Shown: piece after piece, positions 1 through 12,009 of the stretch
Numbering within the stretch: position 1 is the first letter of the stretch
Layout: the number at the start of each line of letters is the position of its first letter
DNA from: Doris montereyensis
Lineage: Eukaryota > Mollusca > Gastropoda > Nudibranchia > Dorididae
Length of the DNA: 64,000 nucleotides
Assembly: GCA_037039925.1 (NCBI GenBank)
Contig: JAXRKP010000007.1
Location: 190,001-254,000 of the forward strand
Direction of reading: 5' to 3'
Made by a program: the position numbers and the translations under genes
Notes under the pieces: generated by a model
Seen by the model: the letters and a program-made list of their open reading frames with translations, nothing else
Told to the model about the DNA's origin: nothing
Database searches by the model: none

Positions 1-46
1 ATTTCTCTTTCATCTTGCTGTTTCCTTTCCATTCACCCTGATATCG
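1..46 (-). repeat. R1 interspersed repeat, partial
   Basis: This is part of a repeat (R1) that recurs more than a dozen times in the window. Its sense strand reads roughly TTTACCCCGTCCACCAT, then GTGATCTCAGGGTGAATTAA, then AGCAAGATGAAAG, then GAAGTAGGACCTACC. Here it is in reverse orientation. It is cut by the SINE that starts next to it, and R1-like sequence reappears on the far side at about 395-425. Confidence 0.6.
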
Positions 47-380
47 ATTTGATTTGATTTTGATTTACCCACATCCGATCCACAGCTACGGTGATCTCAG
101 GGTTTCTGGTAAGGTTATTAATTTTGCTCGAACTGCCCTGTAAACAGCTCACAGATCTTTAACATGCACAGCGTATCATGATCTGCAGATGAGACCTTTT
201 TATTGTTCATCTCCAATGGGACTAGATGTCGATCCATGTACCTGGACCAGGGGGTAAATTTTACTATTTTTAAAAACTGGAGAAGATCTTTTCAACAGTC
301 GATGGGACTCGAACCCACTATCTTATAGTTTGGAGACCGACACCTTGCCTCTGGACTACCTGATGTCACGAGGCCGGGTA
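47..380 (-). mobile_element. SINE-A, tRNA-derived, full length
   Basis: On the minus strand this begins with a tRNA-like head: an A-box-like region (GTAGTCCAGAGGCAAGG) and a B box around GGGTTCGAGTCCCA near 300-320. A body of about 250 bases follows, then a tail made of TTGATTT-type repeats at 47-75. Other copies are at 13989-14308, 24378-24700 and, as fragments, 30685-30775, 49910-50000 and 61890-61945. Here it lies in the last intron of the anoctamin gene, inside an R1 copy. Confidence 0.75.
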
Positions 381-517
381 AATATCAATGTAGCAAACAA
401 GACTTTTTTATATTCCTCTGTTTCATCCCTCAACCCGGCATCTAATTAACAACACACTAGCGAGACCCGCCCCATGATCAAGACGTTTCTTTTTTTCTTT
501 CCGTTGTGTCCACCCAG

Positions 518-837
518 AACGTGGTTGTGGTCATCACCAGCCTGATTGCCTGGCTCATCCCGGACATGCCCAACCAGCTGAAGGAGAAGATCAGAAGGAA
601 GCGTATATCACCAATGAGATCATTCTCAAGACAGAGCTGAGACGGGCTCACGGGGAGGACATCTCAGAGCCTGCCATCCACTCCATTGCCGACAGGGAGA
701 GTGAGCGCTACTCCCCCAAACTTAGCCATTTAAGTGACGACCTTGAGGTCACCCATAGGGTGTCTGCCGCGGGAGGTGAAGACGCAGACAAACAAGACTC
801 AGGACGTATCTCTGAGGCCTCCGAAGATGTGGAATAA
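518..837 (+). CDS. Anoctamin (TMEM16 family), last coding exon, with a 1-base frameshift
   Basis: Anoctamins are membrane calcium-activated chloride channels or lipid scramblases with ten membrane segments. This exon encodes the very end of the last hydrophobic helix and the cytosolic tail. The exon starts after a pyrimidine tract and AG at 516-517. It opens NVVVVITSLIAWLIPDMP, followed by NQLKEKIRR, which matches the family's C-terminal hydrophobic stretch and the -LIPD-P- motif. Read directly, it hits a stop at 638-640. If one base is missing near 596-601, the frame continues EAYITNEIILKTELRRAHGE and on through an acidic, serine-rich tail to TAA at 835-837. Upstream exons are outside the window. 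I cannot tell which paralogue it is. The frameshift resembles the single-base indels in the two other genes here, so sequence error is more likely than a true pseudogene. Confidence 0.85.
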
Positions 838-2905
838 TTTCATCTTTTTTAGATTTTTTCTCGTTTTTTGTTCATGGACATTTAGAATTTTAGTTTTTCA
901 TTATCATGTTTTTGAATTTGAATGGATCTAGAATAAATTTATACTCCTTTGGGTTTTTGTATTTTTATTTTTATATATATATATATACATATATATAAAT
1001 GTACGTAAGTTTTTAATTAATTTATCTTTGGCATGTCAACAGTTTTTAACTGCTTTGCTTCCTTCAGGCTATTGCAATCTAGTTTTACGTTCTGACATGT
1101 TTTGCTCATGATTTGATGTACGCTATTGCCTATTCGCTCGTATGATTGTTGATGGATTTGTACGTTTGCTGATTGTTAAGGGGTTTTTGTTGTTATTGTG
1201 GGATTTTTGTGTATTTTTGCTTCGTTTTTTGAGATTTAGAATGAACAATAAGAGCGGTGACCGATTTTAGGCGTATTTTTTGTCCTGTAAATGTGAGTGC
1301 TGCCATAGATCAAGTTTATTTGCATTTTCCTTTCTTTCTTTCAAATGTGTGCACGGCCTAAAATTCCAAGGTCATTTGTGTACCATATCATTATATTATG
1401 TACGTGTTGTAGTTGTAGTCTGATTTTCTCACATGATTCTGCAAAATTTCTAATTTCAAAGAAACAGCATAAATTTTATCTTTGTTTTATATTTAAGCAA
1501 ATTTTGTAGTGCTGTAGTCAAATGTCCTGGCTGTTTGTTGTGCTGTAGTGCCATTTTTTTTTATTTTATTTTTTTTTGTGTTTTGTTTTGAATCTTATTG
1601 TTTATTTTGTATTTTTTGGTCCATTTTATTATTTCATCTTGCTGTAATGGTTATACATTACACTTATATTCAAACATCACTCCTTCGTATGTCTAATAAT
1701 ATTAGGTTGCTTCACCTTTTTTATGTTTGATTTTGTCTCATTTTGTATCCCCCCCCCCCATTTTTTGTTTTTTTTGTTTTTGTTGTTTGTTTTTTTACTC
1801 TCTTTTACATTTGCTTTTACATTTGAGGGACTTGCTTTTCTTTTTATTCCATGTTTTTAATACTCATTTTGATTCATGGCTTTCTCTCTTGCGACCATGT
1901 TTGTTTTGCATAATTAAATGAAGCAAGAAAGCGGCATGAGATCCACGTGGTGCTCCGGTCACCATGACCTTAAAGCAACAATTTATTGGCGTCAATTCAA
2001 CCCATTGACTGTTTTGTCATCTCCTTTTCATTCATCTCTTGTGGTAGTTTCGTTTTCTTTCTTTTCTTTTTTTTTTAAGCAGTGGTAGCATTTTTCTGCC
2101 TAGCCCAAAAGAATCTTAATTTTTGATTGCATTCGGTAAAATTATCATTATACAAATCTTTTTTTTTTTTTAATTTTTATGACTGCGATAGATGGTACTC
2201 TGAAATCATGGGTGAATCTTTCGTCCAGAGGTAAAACCTAGGAAGGCTGAGTTTTAAAAAAGTTAACTTAAGTAATACACTTTTTTAAAATGTTTGTTGT
2301 CGTATATATGTGCATAACAAAATGTTTGTTGTCGTATATATGTGCATAACAAAATGTTTGTTGTCATATATATGTACATAACAAAATGTTTGTTGTCATA
2401 TATATGTACATAACAAAATGTTTGTTGTCATATATATGTGTGCATAACAAAATGTGCGGGTCCATTATGTACCCATGATTATTATGTTTTTAGTCTAAAT
2501 ATAAGCAAAATTAAATGAGATAACCGGGTTTCCCTACTTAGAAATGTGTGGATATTTTATATAGTCCTTCGTCTACTATTAGGCAAGTTTCTTTGGCATT
2601 TTTACCTCATGTTCCACGTTTCCTTTTCCCATTCATTCATTTGCATCTGCCTTTTCTGATGACATTACAATATATGGGGTCAATTTAACATGCAGGTCAA
2701 TTTGACCCAGCTCTGCGTTCTGTCACGTGACTCATCTTTTCATTTGAAGAATTGATTTGTCAAGACAACAATTAAGTCATGACATTTGGACGTGATATTG
2801 CTTCATACTCTTATGCAGTCAGAGAAATCTCACCTATAACTTACTCTGGGTTTTCTTGTACAGTTTTGTATCTTAATAAAGTGTTTTTTTCTTTCTTTTC
2901 TTTTT
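838..2905 (+). other. Anoctamin 3' UTR (predicted)
   Basis: A T-rich, stop-dense stretch follows the anoctamin stop codon with no coding potential. An early AATAAA lies at about 931. A stronger site is AATAAA at 2875-2880, followed by a GT/T-rich tract from 2881, which fits a cleavage site near 2900. The full 2-kb extent is inferred. Confidence 0.5.
2291..2453. repeat. 32-bp tandem repeat, about 5 units
   Basis: Five successive units of about 32 bases begin TGTTTGTTGTCGTATATATG and end GCATAACAAAA. Units differ by C/T and G/A changes. The array is inside the predicted anoctamin 3' UTR. Confidence 0.9.
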
Positions 2906-5759
2906 CTTTCTTTCTCCTCTTTGTGTGGACTGTGTTTACTATTACTGCATTATGAATCAAGTGACACGAAACATTGAGGTATTTCTTTCTTCTCTTTTCC
3001 TTTTAGTTTTTTCTTCTTTTCTTTTTTAAACTTTCTTCTCCTTTTGTAGAAACAGATAAACAAGGACTTTACTACTACTACTACTACTACTACTACTATT
3101 ACTACTATTACTACTGTCATTTAAAAAGCAGGTAGCCTGACTTTGATTTTAATAATAATATTAATAATAATAATAATAATAATACACACATTATTGTTTT
3201 GTTGTGCTTAAATTTCTCTTTTACTTCATGACTGAATTGTGTCTGCATTCAGTTTTCAATTTCTTATAAAAGTTTTAACATCCATCTTTAATGGAATGTA
3301 AAAGTTATTTATAAGTCAAAGATTCGTCAATGTCACCCAATCATTGATAATTGCCTTTGCCATTATTCATGTGGTAAAAAGTCGGATTGTACAAATTATT
3401 TGGGGTTTACATATATACAAAATTATAAATATATCTATATATATATTATAAATACGTGTTTGTGTACATTGAAACTGCTGGTCTGATAAGTAATCTCCCA
3501 TTTTTAAACTACTATTTCTGTCCATTCATACTACCACTACTACTGCTACTGCTAGAACTCTACTAACTACTACTACTACGTGTTACTACTATTACTACTG
3601 TGTCTTACTACTCTACCAGGATTTACAACCTTCTGTATTACTACTATTTTACTGCTACTACTTACTGATGATAATAATTTTAATTTTTTGATAATAATAA
3701 TTTAATAATAAAACAGTTCTAATTATAGGGTTCTTTCACTGGTCCACTTTTCTTTAAATTTCTCTTTTACCTCATCCTGATTTGTAATATTGTGTCCCAC
3801 AAATACAAGCACCTATTTTTACACAAGATGAATATATAATAGATGATACAAAATATATAAATATATTAAGCAACTATATCAATTATCATTATATGATGTA
3901 ATAGTTTTATAATGCAAGGTTGTGAGGAACAAGTTGTCCTTGTTTATGTTTCTCTTTTAGAAACTACGTTTTCTGATAGAGAGAGCCTTCTTATATAGTA
4001 TCTCTATAACTTGGCATTTGAATTATAAATTGAACAAATTAAGAAAATCTGAAAGATAATGATTATCTTTTTGTCAGGAACTGTCATTTCAGGGTGATTT
4101 CTATTTATAGACCCTTTCACATACATCGGGACGCACCACTTCTACTGATTTTTGATCAATTTCTTCTGATTTTGGATATTAGTTTTACTACTTTCTTGGC
4201 GTTTTAAAATTGTTTTCAACAGAGATTACAACATTCATGTAGATGATTTTAGTTAAAACAAGAATACTTGCCAGTCTCTTAGACTTTGAATTGTAAACAA
4301 TACAAGCACATACCCTGCTACGGTGAAGACCAACACCATACTTTTAAATTATTACACACAAACTCACTGTCAAAAACATCACACTCTGGATTCAACCGGC
4401 TCATAACCGTTCAGACTGTGTCACTTTTACCCCATCTGTCACTAAAGCTCACAAAGAAGAACTGATTACTATCAGACATGATTACCTACACTCTAGTCAA
4501 TTCCTACTGAATGCAGAAAGTAAGAAAATGATCTACTACTACTAACATATAGACATAAACATGCCTATAACTTAGATTCGAATTGCAAATGGTACTGTTC
4601 TAAAAGGAGGCGACGCTACGGAGAATGATGGTTTAAAACCAGGAGCTTTACTAATTAAGAAAATTGAAATCTTCACAAAGTTTTACAAAATATTTTAAAG
4701 CCAAACGCATGCACAACATATTGCTTTTCAAGATAATATCTGCCAAATATTCTACTACTGCTAGATCAATAATTTTAATAAAAATATCCAATAATAATAA
4801 TAATAGATTCTTTAGCCATGACAATAATAATAATAATAATAATCTCAAACAACATCTGTTGAAGACAGTGATTAGGAAGCTCTTTCATTGCATGCCAGTA
4901 AAAAACATCTGCATTAGACCCATTTGCCCACGATTGTTGTTTTCCCATGTCTGTCACTTAAATTATAAACCATCTTTTTACATTCTCCAATATCTTTGAA
5001 GAAAGTAAAAATGATCAGCGAAGTCGAATCAAATGGATCATGCCCTTTATCGATTGTGTCAAATCCCAAAAGTCATTCATGGGAGCGATCAAAGTCTGTC
5101 CAACACGATCAATGAAAACCGGAGCTTTCAGACCACAAAAGCTTTTGAAATGAAACACAAAGTTTTTATAAAGAAACATGCCTAATACAGCATACAGAAC
5201 ATACGAATTGACAACAAGATAATATAATGGTTTTAATGCATGATACTATTGATACCAAGTGCTAGGACTTGAAATATTTTCTCGGAAAAGAAGATCCACC
5301 TGTCAGAAGGAATTTGTTACAAGACAATACTAAGAAGACCACCAGGTCATCTCAAAGTTGATTTTCAAAAAGCTATTGAAAGCATTCCTTAGAGTACCCC
5401 ATTCCATTTGTTAAAGATTTCATCTCATTTCAAAGCATATTTGATGTGGTTTCCAATCTATCAACATGAAGAATTAGATGTTACTCAATTCTTAAAAATA
5501 AATCTCTGGATGACAATGAACATCATCAATCAACATGATCGGTGTCAAATCTTCCGATTCTTTCAATGGATCGAAAAAAAGTCAATCAAAGTCTGAACAC
5601 GTCAATGACAAGACTGATGCTGACCACCAAGTTTGGGACAATCAACGAAGCAAAAATGTCATAAACTGTCTCCAGAAATCTGTCCGATTCACAGCGACAT
5701 CATAAGATGCATTGACAACAAATCTTGTGATTTATATTTGATAAGCTGCATTTAACTAA
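2906..5759. other. AT-rich intergenic DNA with microsatellites, no gene seen
   Basis: It holds short (TAC)n tracts at about 3070-3113 and 3530-3670 and (AAT)n tracts at about 3150-3183 and 4790-4840. ORFs of up to 111 codons here run through the AAT/ATT tracts and look like chance. Part of 5040-5759 may be older LINE sequence leading into the next feature, but I cannot show it. Confidence 0.5.
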
Positions 5760-6640
5760 ACCACCTCTATACTTCGTTAGACTGGTGAAACCTCATTATT
5801 TCATTTAAGAAATGGTTCAGCAGCTACTATTAGAACTTACAAAACCAGATTAACAACATCGACAAAATCTCCTTATTAATGCCTTTGTCACCAGTCGATT
5901 TGACTACTGTTTTCTTTGGCTTACACTGCACCCCTGGCAAACAATTTGAATCTCATGGTCAAAAATCTCTATACAAAGAAAGTTCAGAACTTCAGCTGGA
6001 TATCATCAATCAACATTGTAATTGCTACAGGAATGGATAATAAATAAGAATGACAAAACATGTGATACTGTTTGGGACATCATCTGTTATTAAAGACTGA
6101 TAAACTTTTGCTCCTACACATCTGCCGATCTGCATTTCAGATGCAGTTAATCTTGGATTTAGAATTTAAATTCTGGAACATAAAGTATGCCAAACCTCAT
6201 TGTTTAACATACAAATGCTTACATGGTACTGGTCCTCCTTGACCTAAGGCTTACCTAAAAATTCTAAAAAACTTTGGAAAGTTCAGAAATGGTTCACCGA
6301 ATAAAGTTGATACTTATTTCGCCTCCATCATGTTTAGATCGTCATGGTTTTAATATCATCTATACGCAGGTATGTGCCTTCACAAGCCCAAGACTGATTC
6401 GATCTAGTTATGACAATAACCTTTCTATGCCTCGTGCGTTTACGCGTATGGGTGATAGAGCAGTTAGACAGTCTGTTTTCCTCATTTATGGAATGACTAC
6501 TCAGTGATTTGTGTAAATTGTCTTCGTCTTACGAATCTTTCAAGAAGAACCTTAAAACCCATCTTTTTAGGTCAACTTTTTGACTTAATGTATGCATGGT
6601 AATTTTAATTTTGATTTTATTCCAATCATAATAAAAGTTT
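5760..6640 (+). pseudogene. LINE reverse-transcriptase 3' relic (CR1/L2/Jockey type)
   Basis: Broken frames keep signature pieces of the C-terminal part of a LINE ORF2. INAFVTSRFDYC lies at about 5878-5915 (family form: HAFVTSRLDYCNSLL). YKCLHGTGPP lies at about 6210-6240. An arginine/serine-rich LIRSSYDNNLSMPRAFTRMG segment lies at about 6391-6450. A closing FKKNLKTHLFRSTF-like segment is at about 6537-6580. All are on the plus strand in order, separated by stops and frameshifts. The relic is 5'-truncated and dead. A long (ATT)n tract follows 90 bases later and may descend from its tail. Confidence 0.75.
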
Positions 6641-6730
6641 TAAATGTATGAAATTACCATGTCTTTCTGAATGGCGGCTCATATAGCTTTTTAATGCTAA
6701 GATAATGAACTTATTTCGCCTTATAAATTC

Positions 6731-6731
6731 A

Positions 6732-6826
<95 letters not shown>
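6731..6826. repeat. (ATT)n microsatellite
   Basis: About 32 near-perfect ATT units directly downstream of the LINE relic. Confidence 0.95.
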
Positions 6827-6827
<1 letters not shown>

Positions 6828-8667
6828 AATGAAAAATAATTCATTGAGAACAGCTGTTTCATTAAGGTCTAAATTATGTATTCAACCATCATAATTGTAA
6901 AGTTATTATAATAATAATAATGATAATAATAATAATGATGCCAAAGATCACACACATACCATAGATAGTCATTAACTAACTGAGATCCATGTAAAAACAA
7001 TAGTAAACTGTGGAATGGTCAATTGATCCGTGTTGCTGGAAAGCTAACTCGCGGTTGATTAGCAGCTCCAGTCGTAAAGGGCAGCGCTTTATTAGCTTTA
7101 GCTTTCTTACATTTTATTTCATTAGGTTTTTAAAGTAGGTTCACGTCTTTCCAGTTGACTTGTCTCCAGATCTAGAAATTCTAATTTGGCTATTGAGGGA
7201 GTTTTGGTTTGTTTTGTTTGGGGTTGAGTTTCATTTAGGACAGGGCCACAAAGGGTGTTGTTATTTTATTTATCAAATCCATGCACTCACCAGGTTGCCT
7301 TGAAAGAAACGTCATGGGTAATAATACAAATATTAATGATAATAATAACACCTTACAACTAGAATTAAGTTAGCGCATCAACGTTTAAAAGATATGTACG
7401 TAATCAAGTCTTCACTATTTTCAGTGGGCGGCTGGCGGGCACTGCATGTATATCCTACTACTTTCCTTTTCCCTTATTCACTTATCTTTCATCTTGCTGT
7501 TTCTCCATAATCACCATGAGAACGCTGCATATGGTGGACAAGTAAATTTTAATGAAAAAAATCAATATCCTGATATTATTATTTTTTTAGCCAAGTACTG
7601 GCTAGAAGCCGATTGAAAATCCAATTTTTCCACTGGAAAAAGTTAAACCATTAAAAACACATTAATTCTATCTATATGAATTTAATGTACATGGTCTGAT
7701 ACATGACTATTTTCCTCTGTAAACATACAACTGTGAACGATGAGATTGCGATGGTGTCACCTCACTTTTAAAGTTGTACAAATAAACAACATGGGAGGTT
7801 TCAGTCAGATGTCCATCCATCTAGTTAAAATCCATCTTCTACACTGTGTTGCTTGACCGTCGTGTTTTATCAACTGAATGACTACAGCTACAGCTACAGC
7901 TACACTTAAAAAGCCAAGAAAAGTATTGTGTATTATTTGCTCAATGTTGTCACAAAAATTATTTTTTTTTAACTTTGATCCTTTCTGTTCTAGTTCTTAC
8001 TTCTAGCCTTGTGGATTTCAATTCAATCCTACAATAATATTTCATTAATTTTTCTAGGTATCAGATTTAATATAATACGTAATTCTTCTTCATGTATCCA
8101 TGTAAACAAAACATGTTATTGTTACTGAAGTTGCTCTTATTATTACTGGTGTATGCTGATGTGACTTGACTTTGCAAAGGATTTTGTCTTTCCGTGTTCA
8201 ATTCCTGAACTGTGCCTCATAAATGCGGAAATGACATATTTTAGTTTTGATATTAAGTATTGCTGTTATTATAAAGTATATTCATTATACTAAAAATTAA
8301 AAGAAGAAGGTTCTAGAAATAAAAAGTAGGAAGTAAAAGACTTATGAGTCTGCTTTCAAATCCACAATTCAATACTACCTTCAATATAGTTGTTTGTTAT
8401 TGGACTAAGGGGCATTACACCTGTCTGCCATTTTCTGTCCACTCCTACATATTTTGTTTTCATTGGAAAAATGTGGATCTGTGAAGAGAAAGAAATTATT
8501 ACATGGGTAACACGTATACACTTTGCGTAACATCTTTCATTGACGTTCTCTGGTGATACTAATACTAATACATGTAGCTGCATTTCTTTTTCTCTTATTG
8601 CCATAATATTGAAACATTCAAAATTACTTGTAGTAGCAAAGTGGTTACGTATGGAGTATTCAAATAG
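6827..8667. other. Intergenic, no gene seen; one R1 copy at about 7435-7550
   Basis: I find no supported coding sequence. The only recognisable feature is a reverse-orientation R1 copy (CTTTCATCTTGCTGTTTC at about 7485-7503, ATATGGTGGACAAGTAAATT at about 7529-7548). A small (AGCTAC)n tract is near 7885. Confidence 0.5.
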
Positions 8668-8967
8668 TTAACTCTTTAAGTGCCAACAAAAGTTATTGCT
8701 CCATGCCAGATTCATTCTATCCCCTATGACATATAACTTTGCTAAGCATTGAGTGCTAGTTGCCATGATCTATCAGTGATTCAGCTGGCTTGCTCAATGC
8801 CCAACGCGGATGTGTCGGTTGTGAGCGTTCTTCACAGTTTTAACGGTTTTAGTCTACTGAAACAAAAACTGTGATGAAATGCCGTACACAACTTGATACA
8901 TCAGCATTTGGCTTTGAAAAACCAAACGAAACACAGATAGATTGGCAATTGGCACTCAAAGAGTTAA
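8668..8967. mobile_element. TTAA-flanked MITE (piggyBac-like), 300 bp
   Basis: The left end reads TTAACTCTTTAAGTGCCAA (8668-8686). The right end reads TTGGCACTCAAAGAGTTAA (8949-8967). They are reverse complements with one mismatch over 19 bases. TTAA on both sides is the hallmark target site of piggyBac-superfamily elements. The interior has no coding capacity. Confidence 0.75.
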
Positions 8968-9229
8968 TAATTTGCCACAGTTTAATCCTCTTCTTCAACA
9001 TTCATTGTTTGATTGTCAACTTTGATACTTTTATTGAATTGAATTGCATGCTCTATAATAATATTTACTGAGATTTATCCATAACAACAGATAATATTTT
9101 TAATTTTATCATTTCATAAAGCTTCTTGATCTTGTCATTCATTCTGATAGATAACAACTGACACTGTCATGAATTTATTAAACACACACAAAAAACCTTT
9201 TGCTTGTGTGATTTTTTTCTCCTCCAACT

Positions 9230-9910
9230 CCTAGAGATTCTGGTGTGTGCTTTATTTTTAGTGTTTTCGTGTGTGTGTTGTTTGTTGTTAGTGTCTTCAT
9301 GTGTGTGTGTTGTATGTTGTTAGTGGTTTCGTGTGTGTGTTGTTTGTTGTTAGTGTTTCTGTGTGTGTTTATTTGTTATTAGTGTTTTCATGTGTGTGTT
9401 GTTTGTTGTTGGTGTTTTTCGTGTGTGTTGTGTTGTAAGTGTTTCCATGTGTGCGTTATTTGTTATTAGTGTTTTCGTGTGTGTTGTTTGTTGTTAGTGG
9501 GTTTTTTGTGTTTTTTGTTAGTGTTTTCTTGTGTCTGTTGTTTGTTGTTAGTTTTTTTGTGTGTTTGTTATTAGTATTTTTGTGTGTGTGTTGTTTTTGT
9601 TAGTGTTTTCGTGTGTGTGTTGTTTGTTGTTAGTGTTTTTTCGTGTGTGTGTTGTTTGTTGTTAGTCATTTCGTGTGTGTGTTGTTTGTTGTTAGGGTTT
9701 CTTGTGTGTGTGTTGTTTGTTGTTAGTGTTTTTGTGTTTGTGTGTGTGTTGTTTGTTGTTAGTGTTTTGGTGTGTGTGTTATTTGTTAGTAATTTTGTGT
9801 GTGTGTTTATTGTTAGTGTTTTCGTGTGTGTTGTTTGCTGTTAGTGTTTTCGTGTGTGTTGTTTGTTGTTGATGTTTTCATGTGTGTGCGTGTGTGTGTG
9901 TTATTTGTAT
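9230..9910. repeat. GT-rich minisatellite, about 30-bp imperfect units
   Basis: More than 20 degenerate units share GTTGTTTGTTGTTAGTGTTT with a variable GTGTGTGT segment. Unit lengths vary. An 86-codon ORF through it (9584-9844) is a repeat artefact. Confidence 0.9.
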
Positions 9911-10088
9911 TATTCTCTTTGAGTAATATTATGAGAGCTATCTCCTAACTTGTTCATTGGTGATTACAATCAAGTCCTTTGCATGCGAAAAGAAAGAGAT
10001 TTATGCAGGTTTTTAGCCGTAATTTTTCTTCAGTATTCATTTGCATGTGCAAGTGGAGGAAGGTGTCGTGTTTTATGAGTGTATCTGT

Positions 10089-10585
10089 CTGTTAACTTGT
10101 GGTGGAATAAGTGTGAGTGTATCTGTGTTTTAATTTTACCATGTGGTGGAACAGGTGCGAGTGTATCTGTGTTTTAACAAGTGATGGAACAGGTGTAAGT
10201 ATCTGGAGTGGTGGTGCAGTGTATCTGTGTTTTAATTTTACAAGTGATGGAATTTTACATGTGTGTTTCTGTGTTTTACCATGTGGTGGAACAGGCGTAA
10301 GTACATGTATCTGTGTTTTTAATTTTACCATGTGGTGAAACAGGTGCGAGTGTATCTGTGTTTTAATTTTACCATGTGGTGAAACAGGTGCGAGTGTATC
10401 TGTGTTTTTAACATGTGGTGGAACAGGTGTAAGTATCTGTATTTTAACACGTGGTAGAACAGGTGGGAGTGTATGTGTTTTAACACGTGGTGGAACAGGT
10501 AAAGAGTGTATGTGTTTTAACAAGTGGTGGAACAGATGGGGATGTGTCTATGTTTTAACACTGGTGGAACAGGTGATAATTTATC
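10089..10585. repeat. Minisatellite, about 40-45-bp imperfect units
   Basis: About a dozen degenerate units share ATGTGGTGGAACAGGTG, then GAGTGTATCTGTGTTTTAA. ORFs on both strands through it come from the repetition. Confidence 0.88.
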
Positions 10586-10619
10586 ATCAGCGTTTGTAGC
10601 AAAACCATAGTCTTGTGAG

Positions 10620-10960
10620 CTTGCATCACGATGACACTGTTGGCACAGATATGTTTTTTTCACAACGTTGTACTCTTAGGAAAGCTATTTTCCCTCTACC
10701 TTCCTCACTTGACTCAGGTGTAAATGAGTACCCAGCTATAGGTAGAGAAATCTCTCGTCAGAGTATTAGAACGAAGTGCCTAAAGAGGCTGCTGTACTGT
10801 ATGCTCCCAGCGAGTTGAAGACTTTGAAAGAAATGGCCTACTGGGGGATAGTAAAGCAGTCTGTGAGCCTGTGGTCACACAAACTATAAAATCCAAATTT
10901 TATCATCCGCTGGAGAGAACGCCTGTCAGGGGTGAAAATCTGCCCGGCCATCAGTCATTG
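10620..10960 (+). mobile_element. SINE-C copy 1 (tRNA-derived family, head decayed)
   Basis: It shares long blocks with 62640-62960: GACTCAGGTGTAAATGAGTA, CCCAGCTATAGGTAGAGAA, CTGTACTGTATGCTCCCA, AAATGGCCTACTGGGGGATA and TGTGAGCCTG. In the other copy these blocks follow a recognisable tRNA-like B box, so this is the body of the same SINE. Confidence 0.65.
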
Positions 10961-11260
10961 CAAAACGAAATGAACCGATGAATTGGCAGCCTCTGGCCTC
11001 TTCCTCCCGATTTTCATTTTGTGCTTTTATTTTTGTATTTCATTCTTCGTCCAGTGGTAAATAATATTCCTCGTGACTTTTTAATTTCCTTCGATATTAT
11101 TTCTTTTTGGTGGTAAGATGATTGATTGACTCGCAAGTTTCTGGCCAATTCAAATTTGTAAGTGAGTTGTCAGACCAGGCCAAACGACAGAGACTGCTCA
11201 CTTCTAGTCCACCCACGCAGGCAAGCCCACTGCGGGTTTTTTCCCCAAGCTGATGCTGAT

Positions 11261-12008
11261 GGGTTGAGCAGGGAAGGATGTGTTTTGTGTATTTCATGTG
11301 GGTTGAGTAGGGAAGGATGTGTTTTGTGTATTTCACATGGGTTGAGTAGGGAAGGATGTGTTTTGTGTATTTCATGGGTTGAGTAGGGAAGGATGTGTTT
11401 TGTGTATTTCCACATGGGTTGAGTAGGGAAGGATGTGTTTTGTGTATTTCTTGTGGGTTGAGTAGGGAAGGATGTGTTTTGTGTATTTCACGTGGGTTGA
11501 GTAGGGAAGGATGTGTTTTGTGTATTTCTTGTGGGTTGAGTAGGAAGGATGTGTTTTGTGTATTTCATGTGGGTTGAGTAGGGAAAGGATGTGTTTTGTG
11601 TATTTCTTGTGGGTTGAGTAGGGAAGGATGTGTTTTGTGTATTTCTTGTGGGTTGAGTAGGGAAGGATGTGTTTTGTGTATTTTCATGTGGGTTGAGTAG
11701 GGAAGGATGTGTTTTGTGTATTTCACGTGGGTTGGTAGTGGGTGTATTTCATGAGTAGGGAAGGATGTGTTTTGTGTATTTCATGTGGGTTGAGTAGGAA
11801 AGGATGTGTTTTGTGTATTTCATGTGGGTTGAGTAGGGAAGGATGTGTTTTGTGTATTTCATGTGGGTTGAGTAGGGAAGGATGTGTTTTGTGTATTTCA
11901 TGTGGGTTGAGTAGGAAGGATGTGTTTTGTGTATTTCATGTGGGTTGAGTAGGAAAGGATGTGTTTTGTGTATTTCTTGTGGGTTGGTAGGAAAGGTGTG
12001 TTTTGTGT
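11261..12008. repeat. 39-bp minisatellite, about 19 units
   Basis: Units of 39 bases contain GGGTTGAGTAGGGAAGGATG and then TGTTTTGTGTATTTCATG. Because 39 is a multiple of three, uninterrupted units give open frames on both strands. These are artefacts. One degenerate unit lies at about 11725-11760. The array ends at the TA where the next DNA element begins. Confidence 0.93.
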
Positions 12009-12009
12009 A

